From Polytrichum commune (Eukaryota; Streptophyta; Polytrichopsida; Polytrichales; Polytrichaceae): 60,000 nucleotides of DNA. The position numbers and the translations under genes were made by a program. The notes beneath the pieces are model-generated. The model was given only the letters and a program-made list of their open reading frames with translations. It was not told where the DNA came from and did no database searches. Each line of letters begins with the position of its first letter. The first letter of the stretch is position 1. Where the stretch lies: the NCBI GenBank assembly GCA_950295325.1, contig OX485807.1:14227001-14287000 (forward strand), written 5' to 3'. Positions 57,380-60,000 of this stretch are shown here, in pieces.

Positions 57380-60000
57380 CCACTAAAAACACGTGAAATA
57401 GTACGTAAGAAAGAGGTTATTTGCAATTTTGAAGATATTTTGAGATCGGAAGTAGTTGTATAATATTACTTGGTAAGGTAACACTCATAACACTAGTAAG
57501 TACTAGGATGGTTGCACTGTGGGTCCAAAAACAATTGAGAGCATATTGCTCTTTTTTGTTGGGCTACCTTCACAAAATGAACAATACTTAGCCCAATGAT
57601 TGTTCACTCTACAAGGGTGAACTGACAAATGGGCCAGACCATGGCTTCACTACCCAACTAAAATATGGTATTTGAAAAAAATTTAATGCATTGTTTTCAT
57701 GCTTGACAATCAAGGTCCCACGTGGAGCATGGCATTGGCTCACCATGTCAGTGGTGGTGTCATAGCAACGTGGGGCCAAGAATCATGCGCTTTATTCATG
57801 CAAAGGGGCAATACTAGGCCTACCTTTCGCCTTTAGAAACGGGACAAACGGGGTAGGGTTAATACTATCTTCTATATAAACATATGTTAGAATCGATAAC
57901 GGACATGTAGATTAACCATTGCCACTCCTATCAAAAACCGGCATGAATCTATAGTCGGCATGACAAAGACCCCTTTAAATGAACTCTGAATGACGAGTGT
58001 GAGTGACTATGACATTAAACCCCATGTATACGAGAACTTTATAAACAAGAAAAAAGGCATACATGCTAATGATATGTTGGATGATAGACTCATGTATTTA
58101 TACTAAGTTTCTTAGTTCAATGTGATAAATATCTCCACTACATACACAAATTATCAATCATTAAAATAATACATCTTTATTATGTATCAACCAGCTCTCA
58201 CTTTTCAATGAGAAAGTTAATGAAAACATTGCATTCATGAAATAACTCACAATATTACGACCCTACGTTAATGCCTTTTGGAATTTTGGGAATTGGGGTT
58301 GAGATGCAAAAGTTATAAGAGATCAAAGTTGAGATTCTCTTACCCTGCAAAACATCACATCGAACCTTACAAGTGGTTAACAATAGGACCAATAGATGGA
58401 GAGAACCTATAGAATATTCCCAAATTAATAAAGTAAAACCAAAAGATGTCAACATGTAGCTAGTTGGACTTGGAAAACACTAGGACTCTCAACCAATTAT
58501 GCCCAAAAATCTCCCCGGACACCATATTGGACCTACAATGTTATCCACATTTTGAGCACGTACTCAAATCTCGTCGTGATGCATGTCTATTTTGGTAATA
58601 GTCCAATGTCATGACTTCAAGCTTACTTTTCACTTCTTTATTGATTTGATGTGTGTTTTTTTTGCATTGAACTTATTTTGACTTATTCCACTACATGTCA
58701 CCTTTATGTCGGGTAATTTAAAAGTTTCATTCGAGGAACTTTGAAATCACCATGAATTTTTTTGCAATGCGTGCAAAAACTTCAAATCCAATCGGGTATG
58801 AGAATCTTTAACGTTTTATTGATAGTAAACTTGAGGATCTTTGTTCACTTATGCATAGCCGTAATTGGTTGAATTGAATAACTGTATACCTTCATTTGAT
58901 AGTGTGACCAAAAACCCATTGAGGAAACACATCAAGTCATTTGGGACACCCTACAAGATTATGGCAAGATTGAGTGGAAACGGACTTAGGGATTTGGAAA
59001 AGACCCCGGACATGGCCTTCCATGATTTTCTTAACGAATTCGACTTGACTTGGGGTCAAAGGCCTTATTGTCACTTGGAAGGTTAGACCGCAAATGGGCG
59101 TTATTTCTTGATTTCCACTCAGGTTGCATTGGCTCGCCCGTGTTGGTTGTGTTTTGGTTCCTTTCTTGCAATTGAATTTTCAAATTGCGCCAAAAAAAAA
59201 TTAAGAAAAATAGTTTGATTGAAGCGAGCACATGATTTGTCCTCAAAGTCCTTAAGGGGTTAATGAATCAAACACTAGTCTTATTGCAAGCACCTACATT
59301 TGAGTAGCATATGACAAGGCTTATGATAAAGGACATCAAAACGACACATAAGATTGGACAGGGAGTGTACTATGCACTCAAATTCAAGACAACATTCTAA
59401 GTTCTATAGCATTTTGTAGTCAACACGAAGGGGATAGCCTTTGTGATCGCATAAAGAGAAAGAATAATCTTCACTTTGATGTGCATTCAACCTCCGATTT
59501 TGACTCTTAAAACAAAAATCTTTATGTAGTACAATTGCTAAACATACAACACAATTCACAATCTTATCCAATGGTCAAAAGTGTATGTTGGGTTGGAAGT
59601 GTCCATTATAGGCATGTATGCCTTAAATCCAATAATCATGCAGAGTCGTACAAACAAACTTGTAAAGCAAAGATGGAATTGTAGCCAACAATTTGAGGTT
59701 CTTAGGTAAGTTAGCCCTTAATGTTGCCAAGTTCTTTTTTAAATTATCAAGATCAATTATGAAGTGAGATTTGCAAGCTCGAATAATGAAACATTTATGA
59801 AGCAAAATTGTTGACATGAAGTCAAAGATCACATCCGTATGGTCGGACCTTCAACATAAGGTCATGAGCTTTGTGTAAGCATCAGTAGATGATAGAGACC
59901 CAAGAAATGAGACGTGTGTGATATGAAACCACATGGTCTCCACATGTTGGCAACATTCGTGATGGAAAGATATGTGATCCTTTATAATTTGTTTGTGATC
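57380..60000. other. Unassigned AT-rich DNA to the window end
   Basis: No gene recognised. A short fragment at 57958-57978 repeats an internal piece of the foldback family (GACAAAGACCCCTTTAAATG), and 59280-59420 is a degenerate relative of the dispersed repeat at 810-930 and 50710-50850. Confidence 0.45.

Noticed and set aside
1-60000. tRNA, rRNA or organelle-derived segments
   Set aside because: Scanning for B-box-like GGTTCGANTCC and rRNA landmarks gave no convincing candidate; a covariance-model search was not possible.

Overview
The window is nuclear DNA of a land plant with a repeat-rich genome. It has plant-type split genes with GT-AG introns, a chloroplast-lumen immunophilin, a plant HASTY exportin, CT/GA microsatellites, TTTAGGG-type telo-boxes and several classes of plant transposable element. 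No marker fixes the species. A DNMT3-type methyltransferase module and the mix of elements fit a non-flowering plant (for example a fern or bryophyte) better than an angiosperm, but this is inference.

Layout. Positions 1-5,690 hold no gene, only short tandem and dispersed repeats. A gene cluster follows: an intronless ectonucleotide pyrophosphatase/phosphodiesterase (5718-7271, +), an intronless FKBP18-like thylakoid-lumen immunophilin (9202-8462, -) whose 5' end is tandemly duplicated upstream, and a complete HASTY/exportin-5 gene (20193-10967, -). HASTY could be resolved into 21 exons with consistent phases, giving 1,201 codons. Positions 20,200-24,060 are intergenic and contain a 175-bp MITE.

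Positions 24,177-33,635 hold the most interesting object: a minus-strand Ty3/gypsy retrotransposon. Its gag-pol frame runs gag, zinc knuckles, aspartic protease, a DNMT3-like cytosine-5 DNA methyltransferase, reverse transcriptase, RNase H, integrase and a C-terminal PHD finger. All pol blocks lie in one reading frame, broken only by stops, so the methyltransferase is an integral part of the polyprotein. The copy is dead, although its terminal repeats are about 98% identical.

Positions 33,800-43,650 are a patchwork: tandem repeats of about 205 bp and about 300 bp, a 1.2-kb Mutator-like foldback element with a perfect 9-bp target duplication, and a 1.5-kb solo-LTR-like insertion with a 4-bp target duplication and a 53-bp internal satellite. 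A chromodomain-bearing Ty3/gypsy element (43654-48706, -) has a 5-bp target duplication and lies about 30 bp past the stop codon of a three-exon HIT-like/CCCH zinc-finger gene (51757-48737, -). The remainder (51,760-60,000) holds a 268-bp tandem duplication, two 42-bp satellite arrays, a second copy of the foldback family with its own 9-bp target duplication, and unassigned AT-rich DNA.

The four host genes do not form a pathway. NPP acts in the secretory/extracellular route, FKBP18 in the thylakoid lumen, HASTY in nuclear export and miRNA biogenesis, and the HIT-CCCH protein probably on RNA or nucleotides. The theme of the window is layered transposon insertion, including an element that carried its own DNA-methylation and chromatin-reading modules.
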